Numbered from the stretch's first letter, positions 9,258-19,500 are shown. The stretch is DNA of 64,000 nt from Blastocatellia bacterium (GCA_019695185.1 JAIBAN010000002.1:62001-126000); one strand, 5' to 3'. Numbers and translations are program-made. Notes: generated by a model not told the origin, from the sequence alone.

Positions 9258-9815
9258 TTGCCTTCGAAATCTGAAAAACTGCTTCCACAACAACAATATT
9301 TCCTTCACAGTCAACGACTTGGATGGCGACAATGGCAGGTCTCGGACCTTGCGCTGGCACTCGGATTGTGGGGTGACCAGGAGGTTACGGCCCTCATCGG
9401 CGGGCCATTTTCGGCTGCACAGGTACAGGCTAGGCTTGCACAGGAAATCAAAAATCAACAGGAATTCGGCCTGCAATATTGGCCCATCTTTCATGTGACG
9501 ACCGGGGACCATATTGGTTGTTGCGGGTTACGGCCCTATCGAACCGATGAACTGGTGTACGAGTTGGGTTTTCATCTCAGGAAAGCTCATTGGGGTCAAG
9601 GTTACGCGCAGGAAGCAGCCCAAATTGTCATTTCCTATGCGTTTGAAGCATTGGGGGCAGCCGCCCTGTTTGCCGGCCATAATCCGGCCAACGGGTCTTC
9701 CCGCAGGTTGCTGGAAAAGCTTGGATTCACCTACACCCATCACGAATTCTATGCCCCAACCGGCCTGGACCATCCCTGTTATCTGCTGCGCAAACCAACT
9801 GAGCCCCTCGCCTGA
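9258..9815 (+). CDS. GNAT family N-acetyltransferase
   Basis: 185 residues from TTG 9258. The fold is that of RimJ/RimL-type acetyltransferases: residues about 20-60 give the first strand and helices, then IGCCGLRPY, then ELGFHLRKAHWGQGYAQEAAQ with the acetyl-CoA pyrophosphate loop (Q/R-x-x-G-x-G/A equivalent WGQGYA). It ends with FAGHNPANGSSRRLLEKLGF, the N-x-x-S-x-x-L-x-x-x-x-G-F motif of this subfamily. The substrate cannot be read from sequence. It follows the glycosyltransferase by 28 bp on the same strand and is probably cotranscribed. Confidence 0.88.
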   Translation: MPSKSEKLLPQQQYFLHSQRLGWRQWQVSDLALALGLWGDQEVTALIGGPFSAAQVQARLAQEIKNQQEFGLQYWPIFHVTTGDHIGCCGLRPYRTDELVYELGFHLRKAHWGQGYAQEAAQIVISYAFEALGAAALFAGHNPANGSSRRLLEKLGFTYTHHEFYAPTGLDHPCYLLRKPTEPLA

Positions 9816-9869
9816 CGCTTGACGAAACGATTCCTGCACGGTCATCCTGCCACTACACAAAAACACTTT

Positions 9870-9883
9870 CATTTGCGATTTGC
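9870..9883 (+). repeat. CATTTGC/GATTTGC heptamer pair before an ATG
   Basis: Two 7-bp units of the same family as the array at 50141-50168. The ATG of the sigma-54 activator follows three bases later, and no Shine-Dalgarno sequence is visible. Confidence 0.6.
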
Positions 9884-9886
9884 CCT

Positions 9887-12800
9887 ATGTCGAAGCCTCT
9901 TTTTGTTCGGCCACTGACAACTGAAGAACGCCATCAACTGGAATTGTTTCTGCGGGCGGAAAGCTCTGACCTGCGGCAGCGGGCGGAAAGCATTTTAGGG
10001 TCGGCAGCCGGAAAAATCGCGCCGGACATGGCCCACCGAATGGGTATTTCCGCCGAGAATGTCAAACGCTGGATCCGCCGTTTCAATGCAGAAGGATTGG
10101 ATGGCATCGCCGAACGCAAACGAGGACCGGAGCCCCGTTTTACCTCCAGGGAAATCGCGGCCATTCGGGGTCTGGCTTCCCAGTCCCCACGCGCCCTGGG
10201 ATATGATTTTGACACATGGTCACCGCAACGGCTGGCTGACGCCGCCCGTGAACGTGGTCTGGTGCCGCACATTTCCCATGTGACGGTGCGCAAATTTCTG
10301 AATCAGGGTTCAGGGTTCAGGGTTCAGGGTTCAGGGTTTGAAATTCCAGGCTTCCCAGACTCCCCAGACTCCCCAGACTCCCCAGACTCTCAAGACTCGC
10401 CAAACTCGGTTATTCGACGCATTGCATTGCTGGAAGCCAAATTAACGGCGGTGGGACTCTCCCCGGAAGATGAAGCGGCCATTCGGTGTGCCCTCAGCGA
10501 AGCGCACGAGAATATCGGGCATTATCCGGAATCGCTGGAAGTGGTGGCACTGTACGATTCAGCCGACACCCATTTGCCGCCCGCCCCCTATTGGCAGGCC
10601 CAAATCAAACTGCGGCTGGGTTGGGGGCACGCCTGGCAAGGGAATCAGCCGCGCGCCCTGGCCCGGTTGAACGAAGCCTTACGATTGTTTTTGGAGCAGC
10701 ATTACCCGGATGGCGTCAGCGCGGCCCATTACGCCATCGGACGGACCTATGCTGAAATCAACGAATTCAAAATCGGGCGGGACCGTATCTGGCAGGGGCT
10801 CAGAATTGTTCAGGCTGAGACGGAAACCAAAGAATCCAGACGCTGGAATCCTGAACACCCTGAGGGCACGGCAGCCCAGTGGCGCTCAACCCTCATGGCC
10901 CGCATGCACCTCAGTTTGGGGGTGATTGATTACTGCGAAGGAAATTTCGAGGCGGCCAAGAAAAGCTACGTGCGGGCGCTTGAACTGGCTCAATCAACCG
11001 CTCAGGACCTGAACCTGCAAGGGCTGGTTGCCATGAATCTGGCCCTCATCCATGACCAAGTGGGCGAACGCCGCGATGCCAAACGCTATTACGAACAGGC
11101 CATCGAGGATTTTACCCTGGGCGGCCACGAAGGGTTTCTGGCCCGCTGCCACAACAACCTGGGCGAAAGCCTGATGCACCACGGTTTGTGGCAGCAGGCA
11201 GCCGAACATCTGGAACGTGCCCTGCAATTGGCGGAACGGCATCAGGTTCGTGAAAATGAAGCCCTGACCCTGATTACCCTGGCCGAACTCCGTCTGTTGC
11301 AGGGCCAGCAACTCGTCGCCGAACGTCACTTGGCGCGTGCGATTGAACTTCTGGTGGACGGCGACAAATGGGCCGAAGCCTATGCCCAACGGGTCTTGGG
11401 GAAAGTCTATCTGGGCCTGGGGCGGGATGCCGAAGGGTTGGCCAAGTTACAACTGGCGCTTCAAATGACCTCCGATATTGGCGACCAGCATGGCATGTGC
11501 CTGTCCTATCTGGAGCTTTCCGACTATGACCTGACCCATGGGAATCTGGAACAGGCGGAATCCTCGCTGGCACTGGCGCGCGAACTGCTGGAAAACAGTT
11601 CCGGGTTTTATGCCACCGGCGTCACCCAACGGTTGACCGGGAAACTGGAAGCCGCCCGCAACCGGGCTGCCGAAGCCGAGCAGCATTTACTGCAAAGCAT
11701 CTCGATTTTCATGGCCAATGACGACCAGTATGAAGTCGGGGTCAGCCGGTTTGAGGTTGGTCGGCTCCTGCTTGATGTGCAGGACTATGCCCAGGCTCAA
11801 ACCCAACTCCAACAGGCGGAAGAACTGTTTACCCAACTGGGGGCGGAAACAGCACTCGCCAAAGTGCGCGAGTTACGCCAGAAAACGGCTTCCTTTTCCG
11901 GCATGATGCAGACCAAGGCGGTTGCGCCGCCGCCTTCGGAGGCCCTGCTTTTGCAACGCCTGATTGAAGCCTGCACCGCCCGCGAATTGCTCTTGCAGGA
12001 ACTGGCTGCCATTTTGCAGGAAAATTTTGCCGCCCAATCGGTTGTTATCTGGGAGGCGGACGAACATACGGCACTGCGGGTGCTGCTGGCCCATGTCCAT
12101 CCGCATGATGACGCCTATCATCTGGCGGCACGGGGTGAAGACCTGCTCCTGCACAACAAACGGCTGGCCGACAGCCGGGTTTTTGACGAACAGGCCGCTC
12201 CGGAATGGGCCCGGATTCTGTTTGAGCGGGACCATCACCAAATCGGACTGTTTGTCCGTTGCGAACCGGCTGGAATGAAACTGCCCTTCAAAGGTCTGGC
12301 CCCGTTGCTCAAACAAATCCACCTGGGGCTGGAAATCGCCACCCTGCGGACAGCCCAGGCCAACGCCGCCGCCACACCGGTTTCAGCCAAAACACAACGG
12401 CCTTCCTCCCTCATTCCGGGCTTTCTTTTTTGCAGCCCGGCCATGTGCGAAGTGGTGGACCATATCCGGAAAATCCGAACCTCTGACGTAACCGTGCTGA
12501 TTACCGGTGAATCAGGCACCGGCAAGGAACTGATTGCGCGGGCAATTCACGTTGGTTCAGCCCGGCGGGATGCGGTTTTCCTGCCGTTTAACTGTACCGC
12601 CACCCCCCGTGATTTGATTGAAAGCCAGCTTTTTGGCCACCGGCGCGGCGCTTTTACCGGCGCGGTCAGCAACTATCCGGGAATTATTCGGGCAGCCGGA
12701 GGCGGCACCCTGTTTCTGGACGAAATTGGCGATTTGACCCTGGAAACCCAGCCCAAGCTGATGCGCTTTTTGCAGGAGGGCGAAATTCAGCCGCTGGGCG

Positions 12801-13477
12801 AAACCAAACCGCTCAAAATTGACGTGCGGGTGCTGGCCGCCACCAATGTGGATTTGGAACGGGCCGTCAATGAAGGCCGTTTCCGCGAAGACCTCTATCA
12901 CCGGCTGAATATCATTCGGATTCACGTTCCGCCGCTCAGGGAACGCCGCGAAGACATCCCCTTGCTCGTCAATCATTACCTGGAACATTTCGCGCAACGT
13001 GACGGCAAGCGTGACCTGCGATTGGCTCCGGAAGCATTGGATTTGATGACGGCCTACCATTGGACCGGCAACGTCCGCCAACTGCGGAACGAAATCGAGC
13101 GATTGGTGGCCTTTGCCACCCCCGGCACGGTTCTGGGCGTCCGCGACCTGTCACCCGATATTGCCCGTCCACGTACCAGCGCATTGCCCGGCAATGGATA
13201 CAAAGTGCCTGAGTCCGGCAAATCTCCCGAATTTCAGACGGAATCAACCCTTCCTCCAATATCGAATGGAACCCAGACAGCCTCACTGACCTACCCGGTC
13301 CGAGCCTCTTTGCGCGAAGCCGTGGAACGATTGGAACTCCAGATGATTTCCCAGGTACTGGAACGAACCGGCTCCAATATCTCGCAGGCAGCCCGCGAAC
13401 TCGGCTTGTCACGGCGGGGATTGCGGTTGAAGATGGAACAGCTTGGAATTTTCAAAGGACTGAGGACTGAGGACTGA
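9887..13477 (+). CDS. Sigma-54-dependent activator with transposase-like HTH and TPR domains
   Basis: 1196 residues. Residues 1-140 resemble the N-terminal HTH pair of IS630-type transposases (AHRMGISAENVKRWIRRFNAEGLDGIAERKRG, then a second helical unit ending SHVTVRKFL). Residues 140-175 are a linker encoded by repeats. Residues 175-690 carry about a dozen TPR units, and 690-830 look GAF-like. Residues 850-1080 are the sigma-54 AAA+ domain with Walker A GESGTGKE (about 873), GAFTGA (about 919) and Walker B FLDEIGDL (about 943). A Fis-type HTH occupies 1140-1190. GAFTGA shows it can remodel the sigma-54 holoenzyme. There is no receiver Asp, so TPR or GAF ligands probably control it. The stop codon lies inside a GGACTGA repeat. 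Confidence 0.88.
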   Translation: MSKPLFVRPLTTEERHQLELFLRAESSDLRQRAESILGSAAGKIAPDMAHRMGISAENVKRWIRRFNAEGLDGIAERKRGPEPRFTSREIAAIRGLASQSPRALGYDFDTWSPQRLADAARERGLVPHISHVTVRKFLNQGSGFRVQGSGFEIPGFPDSPDSPDSPDSQDSPNSVIRRIALLEAKLTAVGLSPEDEAAIRCALSEAHENIGHYPESLEVVALYDSADTHLPPAPYWQAQIKLRLGWGHAWQGNQPRALARLNEALRLFLEQHYPDGVSAAHYAIGRTYAEINEFKIGRDRIWQGLRIVQAETETKESRRWNPEHPEGTAAQWRSTLMARMHLSLGVIDYCEGNFEAAKKSYVRALELAQSTAQDLNLQGLVAMNLALIHDQVGERRDAKRYYEQAIEDFTLGGHEGFLARCHNNLGESLMHHGLWQQAAEHLERALQLAERHQVRENEALTLITLAELRLLQGQQLVAERHLARAIELLVDGDKWAEAYAQRVLGKVYLGLGRDAEGLAKLQLALQMTSDIGDQHGMCLSYLELSDYDLTHGNLEQAESSLALARELLENSSGFYATGVTQRLTGKLEAARNRAAEAEQHLLQSISIFMANDDQYEVGVSRFEVGRLLLDVQDYAQAQTQLQQAEELFTQLGAETALAKVRELRQKTASFSGMMQTKAVAPPPSEALLLQRLIEACTARELLLQELAAILQENFAAQSVVIWEADEHTALRVLLAHVHPHDDAYHLAARGEDLLLHNKRLADSRVFDEQAAPEWARILFERDHHQIGLFVRCEPAGMKLPFKGLAPLLKQIHLGLEIATLRTAQANAAATPVSAKTQRPSSLIPGFLFCSPAMCEVVDHIRKIRTSDVTVLITGESGTGKELIARAIHVGSARRDAVFLPFNCTATPRDLIESQLFGHRRGAFTGAVSNYPGIIRAAGGGTLFLDEIGDLTLETQPKLMRFLQEGEIQPLGETKPLKIDVRVLAATNVDLERAVNEGRFREDLYHRLNIIRIHVPPLRERREDIPLLVNHYLEHFAQRDGKRDLRLAPEALDLMTAYHWTGNVRQLRNEIERLVAFATPGTVLGVRDLSPDIARPRTSALPGNGYKVPESGKSPEFQTESTLPPISNGTQTASLTYPVRASLREAVERLELQMISQVLERTGSNISQAARELGLSRRGLRLKMEQLGIFKGLRTED
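10303..10337 (+). repeat. Five TCAGGGT (GGTTCAG-family) heptamers inside a coding region
   Basis: Five perfect 7-bp units inside the sigma-54 activator gene. They encode the linker SGFRVQGSGF. The same heptamer occurs between genes at 23662-23703 and 27465-27603. Confidence 0.9.
10352..10405 (+). repeat. Six 9-bp units inside a coding region
   Basis: Units close to TCCCCAGAC repeat six times and encode a Ser-Pro-Asp run. A related 9-bp repeat (GACTCCCAA) lies between genes at 56713-56757. Confidence 0.85.
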
Positions 13478-13575
13478 GGACTGAGCAAACAACTGTGCTT
13501 TGGCTTGTTTCATTTACAAAGTCTGACATACCGATTGGTGCTTTTACTCAGTCCTCAGTCCTCAGTCCTCAGTCC
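13457..13575. repeat. Inverted GGACTGA arrays (4 + 4 units)
   Basis: Four perfect GGACTGA units at 13457-13484 and four perfect TCAGTCC units at 13548-13575, separated by 63 bp. Together they can form a stem of at least 28 bp. The third unit supplies the TGA stop of the sigma-54 activator. The right array ends two bases before the GGAG ribosome site of the next gene. Confidence 0.92.
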
Positions 13576-13586
13576 TTGGAGTTAAT

Positions 13587-14450
13587 ATGGCCAGTTTGAA
13601 AAAGCGGGTTCCGGAAAATGTGGCCGGGGATTTTTTTGTGGATGCAACCTGTATTGATTGCGACACCTGCCGCCAGATAGCTCCGACGGTGTTTGACGAT
13701 GCGGGCAATTACTCGTTTGTGCATCATCAACCGCAGACTGAGGATGAATTACGGACGGCCACCCAGGCCCTGCTGGCCTGTCCGACTGGTTCCATCGGGA
13801 CGACCGGCGTCAATCTTTCCAAGTCGGTCATCCGGGATTTCCCACAGGAACTTGAAAACGGGGTTTTCTACTGCGGGTTTAATTCCCCAAAGTCCTATGG
13901 CGGGCACAGCTATTTCATCCGTCATCCGCAAGGCAACTGGCTGGTGGATTCACCCCGGTTTCTGCCGCATCTGGTCAAACGGTTCGAGGAAATGGGTGGC
14001 CTGCGGTTTATTTTTCTCACCCATCGGGATGATGTGGCCGAGGCCGAAAGTTACGCCGAAAAGTTTGGCGCGGAGCGCATCATTCACCGGCACGAACTTT
14101 CCGCTCAACCCAATGCCGAACAGGTACTGGAAGGAACCGAACCGGTTCAACTCGCGCCTGATTTTCTGGTCATTCCGACGCCCGGTCATACGCGGGGTCA
14201 TCTCGTTCTGCTGTATCAAAACTGGTTTCTCTTCACCGGTGACCATCTCTGGTGGAGCCGTCACCGCAACGGACTTTCCTTCTCGACGGAATATTGCTGG
14301 CACTCTGTCAGCGAGCAGAAAAAATCCCTCGCCAAATTGCAGGATTACCGGTTTTCCTGGGTGTTGCCCGGCCATGGTGAGCGGAAATATCTACCAGAAT
14401 CCAAGATGTCCGCTCACTTGCAGGTCCTCATTCAATCACATCAGGTTTAA
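13587..14450 (+). CDS. Ferredoxin-metallo-beta-lactamase fusion
   Basis: 287 residues. Residues 15-70 form a single-cluster ferredoxin: CIDCDTC supplies three cysteines and ACPTGSI the fourth, enough for one 4Fe-4S cluster. Residues 85-287 form a metallo-beta-lactamase fold with FLTHRDDVAEAE in place of the usual HxHxDH, then PTPGHTRGH, FTGDHLWW and VLPGHGE. HRDD is a recognised variant in this subgroup, where the second His is replaced by Arg. Such fusions are thought to be redox-linked hydrolases or oxidoreductases, but no substrate is established. GGAG precedes the ATG by five bases, directly after the inverted repeat array. Confidence 0.88.
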   Translation: MASLKKRVPENVAGDFFVDATCIDCDTCRQIAPTVFDDAGNYSFVHHQPQTEDELRTATQALLACPTGSIGTTGVNLSKSVIRDFPQELENGVFYCGFNSPKSYGGHSYFIRHPQGNWLVDSPRFLPHLVKRFEEMGGLRFIFLTHRDDVAEAESYAEKFGAERIIHRHELSAQPNAEQVLEGTEPVQLAPDFLVIPTPGHTRGHLVLLYQNWFLFTGDHLWWSRHRNGLSFSTEYCWHSVSEQKKSLAKLQDYRFSWVLPGHGERKYLPESKMSAHLQVLIQSHQV

Positions 14451-14451
14451 T

Positions 14452-14505
14452 ACAGAGGCGCACAGAGGAAAGACAAAACCTCTGTGCGCCTCTATGCGCC
14501 TCTGT
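14452..14505. terminator. Hairpin of CAGAGGCGCA repeats between convergent genes
   Basis: AGAGGCGCACAGAGG (14454-14468) pairs perfectly with 14479-14493 around a 10-base loop, and TGCGCCTCTGT (14495-14505) gives an alternative partner for 14452-14462. It lies between the plus-strand stop at 14450 and the minus-strand stop at 14520. It may act as a terminator or belong to a dispersed repeat family. Confidence 0.6.
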
Positions 14506-14519
14506 GGTTGAAATGAAAA

Positions 14520-15749
14520 TCAGGTAGCTTCCTGCGGTTCTTCCACGGCCAGAACCGCCTGGGTTTCGCTTTGAGCCGAGGGCTTCATCCGCAAAAACAT
14601 GAGAGCGGAAATGGTTGCCACCACAAAAGTCGAAGGCCACAGGATGTGAGAACCAAAACGTTCCAACACCACGTTTCCCAGCCACGGACCAACCGCAAAC
14701 GACAGATTGAAGGCCATCATGTACAGCCCCATGTAGGAACCGCGTTGCGCCGCCGGAGCGATTTCCGCCACATACGCCGACAAGGTGGGAAACAAAACCA
14801 TTTCGCCAAAGGTCCAGATAATGACCGTGACGACCAGACTCCAGACGTTATGAGCGAACAGCATGGCCCCAAAACCCACGGCGTAACACATGGAACCAAG
14901 TGCCATCGTCCGGCGATGGTCCCAATTCACCATGGCCAGATTAAGCGGGACTTCAAGAAACACAATCAGCACGGTGTTCAACGTAAACATCATGCCAAAA
15001 TAGAATTCCGGCATGTGCAGTTCGCGCACCATATAGAGCGGCATGGCCGATTCGTGCTGAAAAAAGACGATGCCCACCGGCACCACGGCCAGCAGAAAAA
15101 AGGCAAACGTGCGGTCAATTGAAATTTTGAAAAGTGCCAGCGGATGGGGACGCGCGCTGGTTTCCGCCGGGGCCGGAGTCTTTGTCGGCCACGGAGCCAG
15201 CGTCAACATGATGCCCGCCAAAAGCGAGGTCAATCCATCAATCCAAAAAAGTGAGCGGAAGGAAAAAACAATTAAAAATCCGCCCAGCGCCGGGCCGATG
15301 CTCATCCCCAGATTGATGGCCAGCCGGATAAAAGCAAAGGCGGGTTTGCGGTCTTCTGCCGGAACCAGTTCCGACACAGCCGCCATCGAAGCCGGGCGAA
15401 ATCCTTCGTTGGCAACCGCCAGCAAGGCGGTGATGGCTAGGATTGGCCCAAACCCGGACACAAACGGGCAGACAAGCAAAACCAGTCCGGTCAGATAGAG
15501 CGAGGCATTCATCATCCGGTAGGTGCCCAACCGGTCCGTCAGCCGCCCCAAAATAGGCGAGGCCACCAGCGCGCTCAACCCGTAGACCATCAACACCGTT
15601 CCGGCCTGCACCACCGTCAAATCACGGTACTTCGTCAGGTAGAGCGCCATAAACGGCAACACCATGGAACCGGTCCGGTTGACCAGAATGGCGAGGCATA
15701 AAATCCACACCTCGCGCGGCATGCGTTTTATATTTTCCACATAGGTCAT
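14520..15749 (-). CDS. MFS transporter
   Basis: 409 residues from ATG 15749 (MTYVENIKRM), with about 12 membrane helices. The cytoplasmic loop 2-3 motif A is visible as GRLTDRLGTYRMM. Helix 5 has NLGMSIGPALGGFL, which resembles the antiporter motif C of drug-efflux carriers. The protein is likely a proton-linked exporter or an uptake carrier of the major facilitator superfamily; the substrate is not readable. A TTG 33 bases further upstream would add 11 hydrophilic residues and lacks a ribosome site. The protein ends with a Gln/Glu-rich tail. Confidence 0.9.
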   Translation of the reverse strand: MTYVENIKRMPREVWILCLAILVNRTGSMVLPFMALYLTKYRDLTVVQAGTVLMVYGLSALVASPILGRLTDRLGTYRMMNASLYLTGLVLLVCPFVSGFGPILAITALLAVANEGFRPASMAAVSELVPAEDRKPAFAFIRLAINLGMSIGPALGGFLIVFSFRSLFWIDGLTSLLAGIMLTLAPWPTKTPAPAETSARPHPLALFKISIDRTFAFFLLAVVPVGIVFFQHESAMPLYMVRELHMPEFYFGMMFTLNTVLIVFLEVPLNLAMVNWDHRRTMALGSMCYAVGFGAMLFAHNVWSLVVTVIIWTFGEMVLFPTLSAYVAEIAPAAQRGSYMGLYMMAFNLSFAVGPWLGNVVLERFGSHILWPSTFVVATISALMFLRMKPSAQSETQAVLAVEEPQEAT

Positions 15750-15925
15750 TGATTTTTTTCTCGTGAAGGAATGCGAGAGCAAACGAGAACCTGACAGTCG
15801 GAACGCAGGTCATAAAGGAAATGTTGCACCTTGTTCCACTTGGTATCTCAAACGACTTTCCCAAAAGATGAAAGGGCTGGATGATACCAGCCCTTCCCCC
15901 AAAATTGTCAAAATCCGTGACCACC

Positions 15926-16564
15926 TCACCGAGCCGAATGTTCCCAATTTTCCGGAACGCCCAGGACCCGATACATTCGCTTTGTGAATTCTTCGTTGAC
16001 CACAAGTCGTGAACCTTCGGCGGGCGAGAGGAACCGCCCGTTGAAGTCCCACCACACCCCCTCAAATTCGACGTTCCACACTTCAAAAACGGACTTTTGC
16101 GAACAATCGAAAGTCTGCTGGAGCGACTGGTTGTGATTCCGGGGCACAGAGCAATAAAGCACGCAGGTGCCATTTGGTTCCAACACCTGCCGCTTTTCAG
16201 CCGGAAGCGGGGCCAGACACGCAGCCCCATCAGGCAGCGAAGGTGAGCGCCACCCGTTCAGGTGAAACGGAATCACCTTATTCACTCCACCAGTTTGCAG
16301 GTACAAACCTATCGTAAGGTCAGAAATGCGTTCGGAGGTCCGGTTGCGCACCACAATTTCCACGTCATGCCAAAAAAATTCCCGCCTGGGATTCACATTC
16401 CGGATTTCCAGAATTTCAACCGGGCAGGTCGGATGTTTGGCAACCAGCGGAGCAGCCCGAAATTGAGCCGGATGAATCATGCGGGTTTTCGGTGGAAGGG
16501 CCACCGTTGGCAAACTCACAGCCAACAGCAAAAAAGTCAAATAAGCAAACAAGGTTCGTGTCAT
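15926..16564 (-). CDS. Secreted protein of unknown function
   Basis: 212 residues from ATG 16564. A signal peptide is clear (MTRTLFAYLTFLLLAVSLPTVA, then LPPK). The mature part is beta-rich, with a segment VEIVVRNRTSERISDLTIGLYLQ typical of an immunoglobulin-like or FxLD-type extracellular beta sandwich. It has two or three cysteines that could pair. I do not recognise the family. The ATG starts one base after the TGA of the preceding gene (TGA-A-ATG), so the two are translationally coupled and probably work together outside the cytoplasm. Confidence 0.7.
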   Translation of the reverse strand: MTRTLFAYLTFLLLAVSLPTVALPPKTRMIHPAQFRAAPLVAKHPTCPVEILEIRNVNPRREFFWHDVEIVVRNRTSERISDLTIGLYLQTGGVNKVIPFHLNGWRSPSLPDGAACLAPLPAEKRQVLEPNGTCVLYCSVPRNHNQSLQQTFDCSQKSVFEVWNVEFEGVWWDFNGRFLSPAEGSRLVVNEEFTKRMYRVLGVPENWEHSAR

Positions 16565-16565
16565 T

Positions 16566-19500
16566 TCAATTTTTGTTTCCTTCTGGTACTTGAAAATACA
16601 TTTCCCAGCTTTTTCCAGTTGCGCCGCCCAGCAGTTTTCCGGAAAAGGCAACCGAAAGTTTGTAAATTCCGGCCCGGTGGAAATCTCCCACTTGACGTAA
16701 ATCCAGGGAAAAACCTTCGGTATAGCTTCCGGGCTGCACCATTCTGGCTTCCAGCGTATTTTTTCCACTTGCAGCCAGACGCAAAGGAACCGGTTCCCAG
16801 GCTCGTTTTTCATCCAACAGCAAGTATTGTCGCTCATCCCCGGTCAACGGAGCCGCCGAATAGGAAAGGTTCAGTTGCATTCCTTCCGCCAACCAGACAG
16901 TGTTCTGCGCCTCGGCTGTGGCCAGCGGAAACGCCGCCGTCTGGTCAAGTCCACTCCGGTTACGCAGCCACAATGTCAGTTGCAACGCATCTTCAGGATG
17001 CTCGACAAAAAAGAAGGTGCCATTCGGGGTTTTCCCCGGCGGCGTCAGGTTGACTTCCCAAAGTTTGGAAAGCGGGGACCAGAGTGCCCCTTCACCGGGG
17101 AACTCAATTTCCTCCGCCGGAACTTTGGCCAGCCCAAACGGGCCGACCAAACCATAGAAACGCTTTGTTTTGCCTCCAACCTGGATTTCTTCCGCCTGCC
17201 AGACAGTGCCGTCCCGGAGGAATTGAATTTCCGTCTTGGGATTTCCCTGCTCATCCACTGATTTCATGATGACCGGAAATTTTTTCAGCGTGCTCCATCT
17301 GGCTTGCAGCGGCACTTGGCCAGTCAAGACAGGTTTGGCTTTGGCAATCCTCGGCAAGGCAAAAATGGCGTTCCCCTGTGCCACATCGGTGGCTGTGGCC
17401 GGTTGCTCAAGAAGCGGAAACGTCATGACGGCAGGGTCAGTCAAATTCGACTGTATTTGAGTTTTGGAAAATTGAAACCTGTCACCATAGCGTTTGAGCA
17501 TCAGCACACATTCCGCCACCGCTTGGTTGCGTTTGAGGAGTGGCCAGTACAATTCGATTGGGGGAGCCCCCCCAAGCCCGGCGAGTTCCCTGGCAAATTC
17601 ATCACACACGCGGAATTCGGTTTTGGTTCCAATTTTGAACTGCCGAATGTCACTGGAAGTCCATTGCCCTGTGGTTGTCCATCCACTGCGGGCCGTCACC
17701 TGGCAGGTATCGTTAGGCTCAATTGTCACAGTACCAGCCAGTTCACGCCGGGCCAGCATGTTTCCGACTTCACGGCGAAATGAAGCCATTCCCAGAAGTG
17801 GGGTTCGGACTAACCGAACCCGCTCCATGTCGAGGTTTTCAGGAACAAAAAACGGCTTCCAGGGTGAGTCGGCACCTGCCAACATCCAGTCCAGAACAGC
17901 AACTGCCAGTGGGTTCTGCGGAGCACGCCAGAGTGGAGCAAACAGTTGCGCCAGCCTCCCGGATGCCTGCTTGGGTTGGATGGTGCGGACCCATTCGCAA
18001 TATTCCCTGAGGGCTTCGGTGTCCCCCACCTCCATGCGGATTTTGGCCAACTCTGACAAATGGCTCAGGCAGAGGCTCAGCGGAACCGTTACATTCCGGC
18101 CAAAGGCTGCCCGGTAGAAAACAAACTGCTGGTGGAGCATGTCACGTGCCCCGGAACCATCCCATCTGGCCAGCCGCAAAGTCAGTTGACAGGCCAACTC
18201 CTGAAGGTTCCCATCATTTTCCTGAGCGGCTTTTGCACTCAAAGCCGTAATCCGTTTGACCAGCAGGTCAGTCACCGAGGGGTTTTCCTTAACCCGGAGC
18301 ACATCCCCGGCCACCGGCAACGAATGAGCCTTTCCGGCTCGACCAGCCACCCTGACCGGAGGTTGTTCCAAAATGTTGTCACAGGCTTTCAACCACTGCT
18401 CCGGCTGGGCATTGTCATCAGCCAGGGTTTGATACCAACGGAATTCAGGAGAGAGTCCCGCCGAAGCGTTCCAATAAGATTTCAGGCGTTCAATCAAGGC
18501 AGCTCGTTTTTCCGCACTGCCGTAATGCAATTCATAGCCGGGGCCGAAATCCGCTTTGAGCACTTTGGTAATGACAAAATACGCCGCCTCAGCCACCGAC
18601 ACCATAAACCGGGCGCGGTTGTATTCCCCCCGAAAACTGACCGAACGCGTCAACCGCCGGTCAGTTTCAACCGTGGCAATCAGTTGCGGAATGGCAGCTT
18701 CGCCTTGGGCCAATAATGCCTGAATGATGGGGTCCCGGCCCAGGTTTGCGCCTCCGTTTTGACTTTCCTGGCGGGCGGCAACCTGCTCCAGGTCTGCAAT
18801 CAAGGCAGCGGTCCGGGTTTGGGTATCTGGAAATGACTGCAATCCTTTTTCCAAAGCTACAGAGGCGTTTCGGGAAGGAGCAGCCAGCCGCCGCTGGTTG
18901 TCTTCAGCCAGTTGGGAGAGACGGTCCAGAAAAGGAAACCATGCCAGCACCGGATTGGTTTCAAGCAGCGCAGGGTTGGGTGGCGTGAATCCCCGTTTGC
19001 GGGCTTCCGCAGCCAAAACCGGAGCATAGGTCAGCAACCACTGGCTTTCCTCCCGGACAATTTCCGGGTTTCCCTGCTGGTGCCAGCCCAGCATCCGGTC
19101 GTAATGGGACCAGACCAAATCCCTGGCCAGCAACCAGAACGGGTCATCATTGAAACCAGGATTCCCGTCTTTCCCCGGTCCTCCACCTGTCCATAACAGC
19201 CAATGCAAGGTTGCCAGCTTTTCAAAATCCGGATGATTGCATTGCAACAGTAAAAATATCTGAAAGGGTACGTGCTCAGTGGGAGAAACCGTCAGGCTTT
19301 CGCTCATGGCATAGCTGGGCTTGACCGATTCAGGATTTGCCCCAGTTTGTTCAAAAAGACGCCACAGTCGCCCCACATCCTGAGATTCAAACGTCACTGC
19401 GTCTCTTTTCGTGGAATCCAGTTCTCCAACTGGATTTGCTGGAAGGACCAACTCTGCACAATACAACAGAAGCGTCTTTCCGTTTCCACGAAACCCTCCG

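Noticed and set aside
9887-10300. An intact IS630 transposase gene
   Set aside because: Only the HTH part is present; there is no DDE catalytic domain, and the frame continues into a regulator.
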